Assembly: GCF_041296385.1 (NCBI RefSeq)
Contig: NC_091013.1
Location: 31,071,001-31,135,000, forward strand
From: Aphelocoma coerulescens
Taxonomy: Eukaryota > Chordata > Aves > Passeriformes > Corvidae
Length of the DNA stretch: 64,000 bases
Direction: 5' to 3'
A model generated the notes under the pieces. That model did not search any database. It had not been told where the DNA came from and worked only from the letters and a program-made list of their open reading frames with translations. The position numbers and the translations under genes were made by a program. Positions within the stretch are counted from its first letter, which is position 1. Each line of letters begins with the position of its first letter. Of the stretch, positions 1 through 11,800 are shown piece by piece.

Positions 1-109
1 CCAAGGGCAACTTTCCTGCCTGATGGTGGGCCTCAGACAATTGAAGAAATAGTAAGAAGTGTTTGGAGAAACATCAGGGAGGAAGAGTCACATGGAAAGG
101 GACTCTTGA
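1..109. other. Left-edge intergenic sequence
   Basis: No gene or confident repeat is recognised here. The downstream CR1 copy may extend into it in a very diverged form. Confidence 0.4.
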
Positions 110-440
110 TCTCTACAACTCCCTAACAGGAGGCTGTAGCCGAGCAAGGATCGATTTCATTTCCCAAGTACAAGTGATGGGTCCAGAGGAAACAGGCTCA
201 AATTGCACCAGAGGAGATCTAGGTCAGGTTTTTGGGAAAATTTCTTTGTGGAAAGGGTTGTCAAACATGGGTACAGACTGCCCAGGGCAGCGGTGCAATC
301 ACCTTCCTGAAGCATTCAAAAACCATATGGATGTGACCCTCGGGGACACGGTTTAGTGGTGGCCTTGGCCGTGCTGGGGAAACGGTTGGACTCGAAGATC
401 CTAGAGGTCTGTTCCAATATTAATGGTTCTGTGATTTCCA
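110..440 (+). repeat. CR1 LINE fragment (3' end), + orientation
   Basis: The segment follows the order of the CR1 3' region: an 'aggaaa...ctcaaattgcaccag' block, 'gggttgtcaaacatgggtacagactgcccagg', 'tttagtggtgg', and the terminal 'ggttggactcgaagatcctagaggtctgttccaa' block. It ends near an ATTCTATG-type tail ('atggttctgtgatt'). It is old and diverged, 5'-truncated, and lies just upstream of the CHST10 CpG island. Borders are approximate. Confidence 0.8.
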
Positions 441-579
441 CATCTATATCGTTTTTTTAAACAGGAGCATTAGTGACCTACGAAAGATGTTTTAGCCGTT
501 AAAAAAAAAACAAAACAAAAACAAAAACGCCACAACCCAAACACACGTATACACGTGTATATATGTGAGTCCAGCCGGA
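441..579. other. A-rich spacer before the CpG island
   Basis: Holds an A-rich simple stretch (about 500-530, AAAAC/AAAAAC units) and a TATACACGTGTATA palindrome at 548-561. No gene is seen. Confidence 0.5.
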
Positions 580-1560
580 AAGCCACACTCGAGGGGAAGG
601 AGGGAAGAGGCGGGGAGAGGAGGGCAGAGCTGCCCAGCCCGCCCTCCATTCCTCCCTCCTTCCCTCCCGCCTTCGGGCGGCCGGGTGCGGCGCTGCGTCT
701 TCTCGCAGCTGAACCGAGCCGTCTCCGCGGCGGCCTTCACCTTCCTCCCCTTCCCGGCGGCGGGGCTGGGGCCTGCCCGCGGCCCCGGGAGGAAATGGAG
801 GCGGCGGCGGCAGGGGCTGAGCGGGGCCGGGGAGGCGCCGCCGCCGCCCGCAGCCGGGCGGGGGGGATGCGCCGACAGCCGGGGCCGCCCGAGCGGGCCG
901 GCCGTGCTGCCCAGTGAGGCGGGACCCCGCCGCCGCGGGCCGGGGCCGCGGGCAGCGGCGCTGGAGGGCTGGTAAGCCGGGGAGGGGCTGGGGAGGGTCA
1001 CAGGGGGAGGCCTGGCGGCCGCCAGCCCCGAACACAGGCTCCTCCGGCATCCCGGGTTGGGCGGGGAAGGCAGCGGGCGCTGCGGGCATGTGTCGTCCGT
1101 CCCTCCTGGGGGTGAGGGGAAGCCCGCCCAGCTTCGTCGTCCTCCTCCAGAACGGGAAAAGTTTATGTCTGTTCAGCCCAGGTTCTTGCGCCCGGAGCCG
1201 GGCTGGGGCTGGCCAGTACCTCGGCTCGTCCCCTGCCGGTCAGAGCACGGCCCTGTCCCCTCTTCTTGGCGGGGACCGCTCTGCTCTTATGGAATGAATG
1301 GAGCACCCAGGAAGCCTGGATGCAGGGGACAGAGGAGCTGCTGCCCTTCCCAGCTGTGAAGAGCGTGGGGTGCTCGCTGGAGTGGGAGCTGGTGTCTGTC
1401 TGGGCACGGCGTACGGGAGGGGAGGCAGGGTCCCGGCGCAGCCCGGGGCCGCGACACCGGCACACGCCGGGCCTGCCCCGGGCTGAGGTGGGTCACGAAG
1501 CTGGTGCAGGCGCTGCTGCCCCGGGCCTCGGTTCACATCCCGCTGACAGGTGAGCTGCGT
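580..1560 (+). promoter_or_regulatory. CHST10: CpG-island promoter region of CHST10
   Basis: GC content and CpG frequency rise sharply from about 600 and fall again after about 1560, with many GC boxes and CCG runs. This is the only island upstream of the CHST10 coding exons, so it is the likely promoter and first exon. There is no clear TATA box, which fits a broad CpG promoter. Assignment to CHST10 rests on position and orientation. Confidence 0.75.
600..971 (+). other. CHST10: Putative non-coding first exon of CHST10 (5' UTR)
   Basis: A strong splice donor, GCTG|GTAAGC, sits at 971/972 inside the CpG island. The first coding exon has an acceptor before the ATG, so at least one upstream non-coding exon must exist. 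The transcription start is unknown, so the left border is a guess. A second possible donor, ACAG|GTGAGC, is at 1549/1550 and could end an alternative first exon. Confidence 0.45.
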
Positions 1561-4500
1561 GCGCAGGCAGCGCTCCGCGCCCAGCAGGAGCTGGAAGAGC
1601 AGACGCACAGGCCTGTCAGTGCCCTCGGGAGGAGCAAAGCCTTAGGAAAGAACCAGCCTGTTAGGATGTATGCTACAACATTTAGTAGCACCACGCAACT
1701 TGCCAAAGGACCGTCTGTGGTAGATATTAGTCAGTAATTTTTTTTAAATTTAACAAATTGGCCACATTTTCTTACCTGTAAGATAACACAAAGGAAGCAT
1801 TGATGAAAATGGCCTAGGTGTCCCAGTTAGTTGTTGCTTTCCTTACCAGTTCCATTTCTAGTTACGTCATTAATCATGTGCTGATGGGCAAGCAGTTGGG
1901 AGTTTGAGCCTCCTGGCTTGTCACTGCCGTTCACGATGCGTGCAAGGACTGTCCTGCCAAGGAGCCCCTATGCAAGCAGCATAAGCTGCGGAGCAGAGAC
2001 TGCACTGAGTTTTAATGCTGCTTAATTCTTTCACGCTTTGTCCCATCAGTCACTTGAAGACAGCAGTCTTGTGCAAAGAATGAGTGTTTATTGGAGGTAG
2101 CAGGTTACTTGCGGGCAACGGGTCAAGCCTGCAACTCTGTGTCTTGATCTTTGGTTCATGTTTGTGTGTGTGTTGGTGATCCCATTTTTTCTCGTGCAAA
2201 ACTTTTCATCTTGCTAATCTGAGGGTTATGTGGCAGTTTGTCTTTGTGGTAGCCCTGAGGGGAAAGGACAGAGGAATGGGTAGGGACAGGAGTTTTGAGA
2301 TCGCGTGCTCCTAAAAAGTGTAGAATTGCAGTAAGAGGGAGAAAGAGTAACCAGAAAATTCTGTGTATTTCCTTGTGAGAAAATGGACTAAACCTTCAAC
2401 ATATTTCTTACTTTTTTCTACTTGTAAAGAAAAATTGTGTTTTAGACAACCAGAAATAGAAGACTGTTTTGAAAGCTGAAGAAAACTATTAGAGGAAAAA
2501 CAGAAGCTAGTACTTGTATTTACTAGAAAAGAAGTGCAAGAGAAGCAACAGAAATGCAGTAAGGTTGGAGATAAAATAGGAAATGCAATTGCCCTATGTG
2601 AGAACAAAAAAATATTAAGATAGAGACAGAGAAACAACATAAACACATTATTTTTTTTACAAAGTACTGATCATTGCATTTAAGTGAGCATGTTGGTTGA
2701 GGTACTTCTGTCTGTAACTTTGAAGAGCTCTCCTTCTTGAGATGGGTGATGTGCTGCTGATATAGATGTACTTTAGGATGCTAGAAGTGAGTAACTGTAG
2801 TAACATCATAATTACGTTATGACAGATCCTCTGACAAGGCTCTTACATTCATGGGTATGGTTGCAGATTTCCTGTGCACATTAAAAAAAAAGAGTAGACA
2901 AAACTGCTTATTGTTTTCCTCTCAGCTTCCACGTGTTGAAGGGTAGAAGTGGTGGTTCTTACGGATGTGGCTGCAGGCCTGACCCCTTCCTACTCTCTAA
3001 GCCCTGTCCTTGAGGAGGGAACTGTACTGCTTGTAGGTGACTTTGGCTGAAATGCTCTCCTGTCATTACAGCACAGGACCTGGCAGCAGGGTCCTATCTA
3101 CACTAACTGCATTTCAGGTCAGAGCACATGGAAACTGCATTTCCCATGTGACTTAACACAATTTCTTAGAAATCCAATACATAAATTACATAAGGGGATA
3201 TAGATCAATACTTCTTACTGAATGGTGTGCATCTGTCACCATTATAAAAGTGGGCAGACTAGCAGGGATGCTATGAATGTTGGAGGCTGTTTCTACCCTG
3301 CTTTATGTAGAACAAATATACTGAGTTGGGCAGAGAGGTTTGGCCCAGACCTTTCATTATACCTCTGAAAAGCCCATAGCTGATGGTTAGAGATTTTTCC
3401 TCCTGCAGAGTGTTCTCTGCAAGCTTCTGTCAGCCCGCTGCATTCAGTGTTTAGAATGTTGAACGGTTCTCATGGTTTTAGCAGAGCTACCTAAAAAGTA
3501 AAAAAATGTTGTTGCTACATTTTTGTGTCTTGATATTCAGTCTGAATTTCTGTCATCTGTGAGAGTTGGAAATCAATGTGATGTCTGAAAGTAAAGGTGA
3601 CAAATCTCAGTGCTTAAGTGGAAGATGGTGCATTTCACGGCAGACTGAAAAATGAGGACCTTTGAGACCTGGTGGTTTTCAGCATGAATCTTAGGGTAGG
3701 CTTTGCACTAGTGCAGTGGTAGATTGGGAATAACTTTTGAACTACTTAGCTGAAAAGAGGCTAGTCTGATGGAATTCATACTATATTTGCCTTTCCTGCT
3801 CAACAGTCTTCCAGATCATGAAGAATAAACATGTTTTGGACACGGCATGCTCAGTTGTGAGCCAGGGAATTGCAGCAAAAAACAGGAGATGACAAACATT
3901 GTCTTAATGGAGGTCACAGCAACCTCTAAGTGTCCAAAAGACAGTTGATACCTAGGTGTGGTGTTTTTAGAAGTACTTAAAAATGAACTCATGAAAGAAG
4001 AGGGGGAAAGAAGGGAACTTTCAGAAGCCAAGCTGAAAAATGCTGCACTGAGAAAATAAAAGTAGGCCTGAACACTGTCACCCTAGCTAATTTTTTTTTT
4101 CCCTTTAACTGGAGATACTCAATTCTTTACCTCCTCTTACCCATTTTGCATACATCATTTGGGTCCCAAATGTGTTTTGAACTGCTTGACTGCCTGCACA
4201 GACTTTCAGCATATCCTGAAGATGGTTCACTGCTGTCAGCTGTGGAGAGAACTCTTCCTGGAAACATTTGCATTGCTGGAAGGCAAAAGCTAGTTGGAAA
4301 AGCAATTGGCACCTGTAGCAGTAGTATCTTTCTTACTTTTGTTATTGAAGCTTTGTGGGAATGAAGAAGATGGAATACTGGTATATGACTGAAAAACTTA
4401 ATAAACACTTCCTTAGAAGTATTAATTAACATTTTTTAGCATCATAACTGGGAATGAGGGCATTTCTTACATTCCTTGGCAATTCACTCAAATGGCTGTA

Positions 4501-5708
4501 TAGAAGCTGTGATCACAAACCATGCAGTTGTGACTCTCACTGAAGTTCCATGTGGCTACTTTAGGACTGAGTTTGATCCTATTGGTAGTTACAGGATTGC
4601 TGTGAGGATGTAATTGTATGAGATTTTTGTATTAGATCCTCTTTGGTTAAGTGTTCTGATGTTATATTGCATACGTCCTCAGAAGGAACCATTCACTCTT
4701 TTTCTTTTGAGTTCAGCCCCTCAGGTGTCTTATCTCTCCAGCAACAGTAGAGACAATAGAGCTGTGTTGGTCTAGGTTTTGGTTGTGGGTTGTTTTTTAT
4801 TTGTGGTGGAGCTTCACATATGCCTGATTCCACCCCTGTGTGTATTGCCCATCAGAAGCTGGCAATTCAGCAAAAGATACAGCTTAACATTTTCCATTTC
4901 TCTTAGTGGCTGGGAGCTTCAATCCTTTTTATCATCGGCTTCCTTATATTTAATCTTAACTTACAGTCATGGAAAATAATTTATTAGGATTGCAGTTTCA
5001 AAAATCAGGATAAAACTGCATGTATTCAGTCTGTTCCTGTGGGTGGTTTCTTTGCACATTAAAGCTGCAGTCTCAACTGTTTGGGTAACCCTTCCTGCAC
5101 TGCTGAGGAAGTTGTGTCTTTGAGGCAGGGATACAGCTACAGGTAGTAGGCACTGCTGCAAGGAAAACCAAAAATATTTGGCCAGGTTAAGCTTAGCGTT
5201 GCAGCTTGGTAGCTTCTGTAGGCTGGGCAGGGGATGAGTCCATGTTATGTGTCATAAGCTGACTTGGGATAACCAAGAACAGTATTAATGTTACATCTAC
5301 CACTGAGAGCACAGTGTTCTTCATGTTCCCTTCCTTTCCTGCATTGGGCTGTCTTGCTAAGCTGAATCAAAAAATAAACTCTTCTTTAAAAAAATCATGG
5401 GTTTTGTTGATCTGTCTCCCCGAGCAGTCAGCCAGCCAGTGCTATTCTCAGCACAATCAGGGGGCTGGGAATGTGTACACAGGGGTGAAGGAGTGAAGCC
5501 TCCTTTTGATAGCAGTCAGTGGTTACATTGCCTCAGCATTAACATTGGTTAAAAATATGACTGAATGGGCAAAAAGTAAAAAGTGACATCTACTGCTGTG
5601 TTTTATGACACACATACGTATTAAAGTTTTTTCTTTTAGGTCATAGAAAGTATTTTTCTAAACTGTAGCAAAAATAACTGATGTTTCAATCTTTTCTCTT
5701 TCAAACAG
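972..5708 (+). other. CHST10: CHST10 intron 1
   Basis: Runs from the putative first-exon donor to the acceptor TTTCAAACAG at 5708. It is AT-rich beyond the CpG island. I see no further gene, RNA gene or recognisable mobile element in it. Short open frames on both strands carry no recognisable domain. Confidence 0.5.
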
Positions 5709-5843
5709 GAAGTGCCAACTTTATATGGCTCACAGCTGACAACATGCACCACCAGTGGCTGCTGCTAGCTGCATGCTTTTGGGTGATATTCATGTTCATG
5801 GTTGCTAGCAAGTTTATCACACTGACTTTTAAAGACCCGGATG
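5709..5843 (+). CDS. CHST10: CHST10 exon 2: 5' UTR end, start codon and membrane anchor
   Basis: Acceptor TTTCAAACAG ends at 5708 and the donor is GGATG|GTAAGT at 5843/5844. The first 35 bases are 5' UTR and coding starts at 5744. It encodes residues 1-33, including the signal-anchor WLLLAACFWVIFMFMV, and ends in phase 1. Confidence 0.95.
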
Positions 5844-8800
5844 GTAAGTTCAGCTTTAATGTTTGATGTGAAACAGAAAATTGAATAGTGCTTCACACAA
5901 ATACTCTTTTCTATGAAAAGTAGTTCTTGGCATGTTACCACTTCTTCAGTAGGACTCCGAACAGAACAACTAAATTTCTAGAAGTGACAGTGCTGATATT
6001 CAGCTCCGTCTTTCCTTGCTAGAAGTCTGAAAGTCTAACGTCACGGTGGGGGTTTTGATGGTTAAGAACAGGAGGGATCATGTTTGGCAGTACTGTTTTG
6101 GTAGGTCTGCTTTTTCAAATACATTTAGCGTCAGTATCTTGATTTACTAGGGGTAGGAGTCGTGCAAAAACAACAGAGTACTATTACCTGTTTAAAGTTA
6201 AAAGAGACTCAGAAGATATTGAAGAGTTCATTTCACATGATACTAGCTTCTGTCTCCTTGTGACTGCTTGTCTTGTGGTAGAGGTATTATGTAAAAGTTG
6301 TGGAACGTTTTATTTCATTTGCAATGCACTTTGCCTAGCCACCTCTGCCCTGCTTCTTGCATTCAGTTTTATCACCTGCTGTTTGACTTGTAAACAGCTT
6401 ATAGGCTTTTGCTTAGCCTAAGTAGCTGAGATGTTATTAAGATGATGAAGAATTTAAGCCATTTGATGACACCACCTAGCATTTTAGTTTTCTGTCTGCT
6501 GGGGAGCTGCTCTTACAAAGCCATCCTACTGAGAGTTTTGGGTGAAGGTGATGATATGACTTAGAGTCTAAAGAGGTGTGTGTTTCTGAATCTTCCTAAG
6601 ATACTTTTTTTTTTGCGTAACTTTTGAAGCACTGACGCTAGGTGCCATATTTTTCAATAACTTGATAATGGGTAAGTACATTAGGTGTACCTTTATAAGT
6701 AGTACACATCTATGTGGAGATTTATTCAGCAAATCTTGCAGAGAACTGTAGACTAACTTAGCTTTCCTTGGACCCAGCTGTTCTGTCCTGGTACATCTGC
6801 AAATCAGCTAGTCTTACGTTAGGTAGTTATATCTTCCAGTATTTCACTCTATGCCAACTCGTTTCCCAGCTCAGGTGTTCTTTGAGTGGTTCTTTTCATC
6901 AGAATTTGTCAGGAAAATTAAAATGTAGTTAAAATAAATAATTACTACAGCATACCCTCTACATTTACTTGCTTTTTTAAATCTTGGCTTGCCAAGTTTT
7001 TTCTCTTTTTTTTTTTTTTCTATGCTGAATCTTCCACTCCTTTTAAATAGTTCTCTAACCAGATGATATATAAATTCTTAAGCTTGTCCTGCAGAGGCAT
7101 GACTGTGGTTAAGTGTATATGTGTTGGAGTGTTTGTACTAGAACTAATGAAGGGAAATACTTTGAATATACCAACAGAATTTTGGAGAAAGTCCAAACAG
7201 GATGGTAAATCCTGGAGAAGCTCTTCTAGACTTAATAAAATATGACTTGTCAGAATTTTTTCTTATTTGGATGTGTCTTCTTAGCAGATAGAATAAAACC
7301 AGCAGATGCTCAATGAATCAATGTTCTTTTGTTTAAGCCTTTTACTAATGTCTTGGGTGCATGAACAGTAGGAACTTCTTAAGGAGCAATTTTCTGTCCA
7401 TCATTTCTAGTAGCATCTACAGGATGCTTTTACACAATGATAGTAAAAAATAGTTTAGCTGAATTGGATTACTTGTATTTTCCAGAAGAATACCATGAAG
7501 TAAGTCTGTGCGCAGCAATAATTAACAGTGCTTGAATGCTTACATTGCTTTCAGTTTTAACTCGCTTTTCCATGCATGCCCTTTGTTAAAATCCAGTGTA
7601 GGCAGAGTACACACATTTTCTCAACCATAAAGCGGTAAGCCCCTGTGGATGCAGATGAAGAAACATTATTCATAGAAGAATCTGTATGAAGGGAAAAGTA
7701 ATCCAATATAGATGGAAATAAATTTTCAGAGAGAAATCGTGTTCTTTTTGCTTTGTAGTTAGGGAAAGCTGCTTTAAATTATTTTTGATCTTTCTGCAAT
7801 GTGTAGACTAAAGCTATAACCTTGTGTTATTTTTTGGTTTTTCTGTACCATATTAAATGCAAAAGATGAAAAGGGTTCTTCCCTTACATGCTTTAAATTG
7901 GTCTCAAACTATTAGCTGCCCTAAAACCACTGAAAAAGAACAAGAGTATGAGCAGAGTTTGTTGTTGTTGTGAGAATCTCTAAGGAAGGCCATTGGTCCA
8001 GTAACAAAGGAAGGGGGGATCTTTCTTTGTTGGTTATAGGTGCTTACTTCAAGTACCACAGAAATAAAAGGGTGTCTGTAATAACACTTCTTGTAAGTTT
8101 AATAGCCTACAGAAGAAGAAACATTTCTACTAGTACAAGGGGAGAGAGAAACCTGATAGATTAAGTTTTTTATTGAAAATATAAATCTCCTATGTGCAAG
8201 TCCATATTGTTAGACCAAATTGTCTATCAATTGCAATATTTGGATTCAAGATTTCGATGTCTCTCTGCACAGTTTTTAGAAAAAAACAAAACAACCAAAA
8301 AGCAAGTAAAATATGGTGGGCATATTTCTTCGATAAAACTCTAATGAAGTTGCATCCAAAATTCCCACAGAGTACATCCTTTAAAATATTCATAGTTTGT
8401 GCCTGTCTTGTCTAGTGCCTTTCCATGTAGAAACAAATTCTAATGTTTTGTAAGCTTAATACAGAAAGTAAAGTTCATGCGTTTTAGTTGTAAAGCAGAA
8501 ATAGTTGCCTTCTCCTCACCTTCTGTAATGCTGTTATCTCTCTTCCTTCTTTAGGCTATGGTGCCAAGCAAGAGCCATTGATACTGACAGCTGTGACAAA
8601 AGTGGAGGAGGTACATGTGCCAGAGGAAAAACATTGGCCTGAAGAATTCCAGGTGCATACTGTTGAGATAAGGGTTATGTGTGTTAAAGAGTAGAAGAAA
8701 ATAAGAGCTTAAGGAAGGGCTTCCTGATGTTAAGGTGAATTGATAGACAGGAATTACTTATTCAGACTGTTCTATTTAGATAGAGCCAACAGAATTCATT

Positions 8801-11800
8801 TTAACTTCACAAAGCTGGTTTGTCACAGTAACCTGCTGTCTTGTTTCATCTGAATGATTGAACTTAATGTGTTTCCATTTCTAGGAGAAAATTGTTACAG
8901 TACTCCTTTATCAAGTCAGAACAGTCATTTTTGTTAGCTTTTTTAATATAATGGCCCAGTTTTGGATTACTCAAGTTCTGTCTTGCCACAGAGATCAGGT
9001 TTGTGGTTGTTGAGGGCAGGCCTGTGTCTTCTCTATTTTCTTAGATCTCTGCCCAATCTCTCTGTTTCTTTTTATCAGTGTCAATTTCTTTTTCATCTTT
9101 TGTGCTCTTTGTGTGTTACATTTCAGCATTCTTCCAAAGTAGAATATAAACACAATAGTAATCAATACTAGTTGATCTTTTAGATGCATAGTTCCATGCT
9201 TTCAGCAGATTGACACGGAAACTCTGAAAATCCTTTATACAAATGTAAATTTGAGACCATTTGCAGAGTGGGCTAAATCCCAATTTTTTTTCTTTTTTTT
9301 TGCATTAGTACGTAAGTCATCTTATATTTAAAGTATTTTTATGATGCAGCATGGAACACAGGTTAGTTGTATAAACACGACTCTTTTTGCTTTCATTTTT
9401 CAAAAACATGAAATTTAAGTTACCCTCAAAATACTTGGGAAAAACACTTCATTCAGTGGAAGATTGGCAGATATGTGTAGTGAGTTTTAAATGCTTTCTT
9501 TACTAGTGTGGAAGAGGATAATAAGGTTTCTGGATCTAAACCAATTCCCTCTTGGCTTCCTGACAGCATGAAATGTAGAATAACAACATTAATTTTGGTT
9601 GCACGCAGAAAGAATTGTTTGGACAGATAAAATAATCTGACAGACTGTTCAGATCGCATTCTGAGCAGGGGATATTGAAGAAGAGTCACAAACAGAAAAA
9701 GGAGAATATTTTTTTCCTTGTGGAAGCTTTGGACAAAAATAATTCCTTTTTCATCTGTAACTTGGACACTGTACCTAAAATCATAGAATCACAGAATGGT
9801 TTGAGTTCGAAGAGACCTTTGAAGATCATCTAGTTCCAGCTCGTCTGCCGTGGACAGGGACACCTTTCATTAGAACAGGTTGCTCAGAGCCCCATCCAGC
9901 CTGGCCTTGAATATTTCTTGGCTGGACCATCTACAGCTTCTCTGGGTAACCTGTTCTAGTGCCTGACCACTCTCATAGGAAAAAATTCCTTCCTAATGTC
10001 TAAACCTATATTTTTTCACTTGAAAACCATTACCCCTGTCTTGTCACTACAGGCCCTGGTAAAAAGTTTCTCTGTCTTTCTTAAAAACCCCTTGTGAGCA
10101 TTGAAAGGTGGCGGTGAGGTTTTCCTGGAGCCTTTTCTTCTCCAGGCTGAACAGCCACAGCTGTCTCAGCCTGTCTTCATAGGAGAGGTGCTCCATGTCG
10201 GACCATCTTCATGGCCTCCTCTGAACCTTCCCTTAACAGGTCCAGGTCTTTCCTGTGCTGAGGCTCCAGGGCTGCATGCAGCACTCCAGGTGGCAGTAGA
10301 GCAGAGTACAGGGGGAGAGTCGCCTCCTTTGACCTGCAGGCCACAGTGCTTTTTTATGCAGCCCATGGTGCAGTTGGCTTTCTGGGCTGCAAGTACGCAC
10401 TGCCAGCACATACCATTTTTTCACTCATCAGTATCCCCAAGTCCTTGGTAGGGTTGGTCTCAATCAGTTCATCCCTTAGTCTGTATTGATATTGGGGATT
10501 GCCATTCAGTTAGTGGAAAGGTGAAAATTTGTCAGTAGAAATTTAAGCTTTCCCATCACCTCTTAATCAGAGAAGCTTCTTTTTCCTCTCACTCCACTAG
10601 TTGTGAGGCAAGAGGTGGTTGTGGTTCCCATCTAAGTCTCAGAAAATGAGATGTGTGAAACAGCTCATCCATTTTTGAGGAGCGGTATCCTGCTACTTCT
10701 TTATTTGTCACACTGATGCTCATTGTTCACATTTTTATTCACCTGATTTTATTTCAACTTGGATAAATGGAAACAGTGAATGCCTGTAGGTGCTAGCAAA
10801 CAACAACACAGAATTTTTATCCTAAATTCTTTCCCTGCCAGATGGGTCACAAAACATTCTGAGTTGGAAGGGACCTGCAAGGATCATTGAGTCCAACTCT
10901 TAACTCTGCACAGGACATCCCCAAGAATCACACCATGGGTCAGCCCCATTTTGTCAGAGTTTAAAGCATAATTTATGTTGAAATTCCTGTCCTAACCTCT
11001 CAGAAGCTTTCTTACAGGTTGTTGAAACTCTGTGGGAGTTCCAGTACTTGATCAAGGCATGTTTTATCCATACAGATAAGACACCGCTGCTGTGCAGCAG
11101 ACTTAAATTATTGTATGGAAAAGCTCTTACTACTGTTTACTACCATGTAATGTCTTAAGAGTTGAAACTATGTATAGCAGCAGCACAGAAATCAAACTGT
11201 GGGCTACTCCTTTAATTAATACATAGCAATGTTTTAATCATGAATCCGGGAGTCATTAGGGTGCATAGTTTGGGGATTTTTATACTTGAGAATTTGATCT
11301 GAAAACTGAAGTCTTTCACTTTTGTTTTTTCTTTCTCCTCTGCATTTCATAAAGCCAACGGGAAAAGCTTTTTCAGGAAATCTGATCCGCCAACCCCTGG
11401 TTCATATGGAAAGACTTGAGCTTCTCAGGAATGTCTGCAGAGACACTGCATTGAGAGATCTCTCTCATACTGCAGTTTCCAAGTTCGTCTTGGACCGAAT
11501 ATTTGTGTGTGACAAGCACAAGATCCTGTTTTGTCAGACGCCGAAAGTGGGCAACACTCAGTGGAAAAAAGTCTTGATTGTTTTAAATGGTATCTACTCT
11601 TCCATGGGTGTGTGGGTTTCTTTGAGGAGAAGGAGGAAACAGAATTGCTCTAACTGGGGCAACTAAAATGGATTCTTTTCTGCATTTCTGTACACTGATA
11701 CTTAATTTCAGCTTTGCATTTATCACAGTTGTTTCTAGTCCTTTCAAAATATCCCCTTAAAATGACATCTATTCTTTCTGTAAAAGTAAGTATTGTTATT

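Larger units (their letters stand above)
8653..11354 (+). other. CHST10: CHST10 intron 3 (contains CR1 copies)
   Basis: GT-AG intron carrying a 723-base CR1 fragment and a second short CR1 fragment, both antisense to the gene. The rest is unremarkable AT-rich sequence. Confidence 0.85.

Noticed and set aside
492..1089. Several open frames of 120-196 codons on both strands at the left CpG island
   Set aside because: Proline/arginine/alanine-rich frames of this kind are expected wherever GC is very high and stops are rare; no domain and no match to CHST10.
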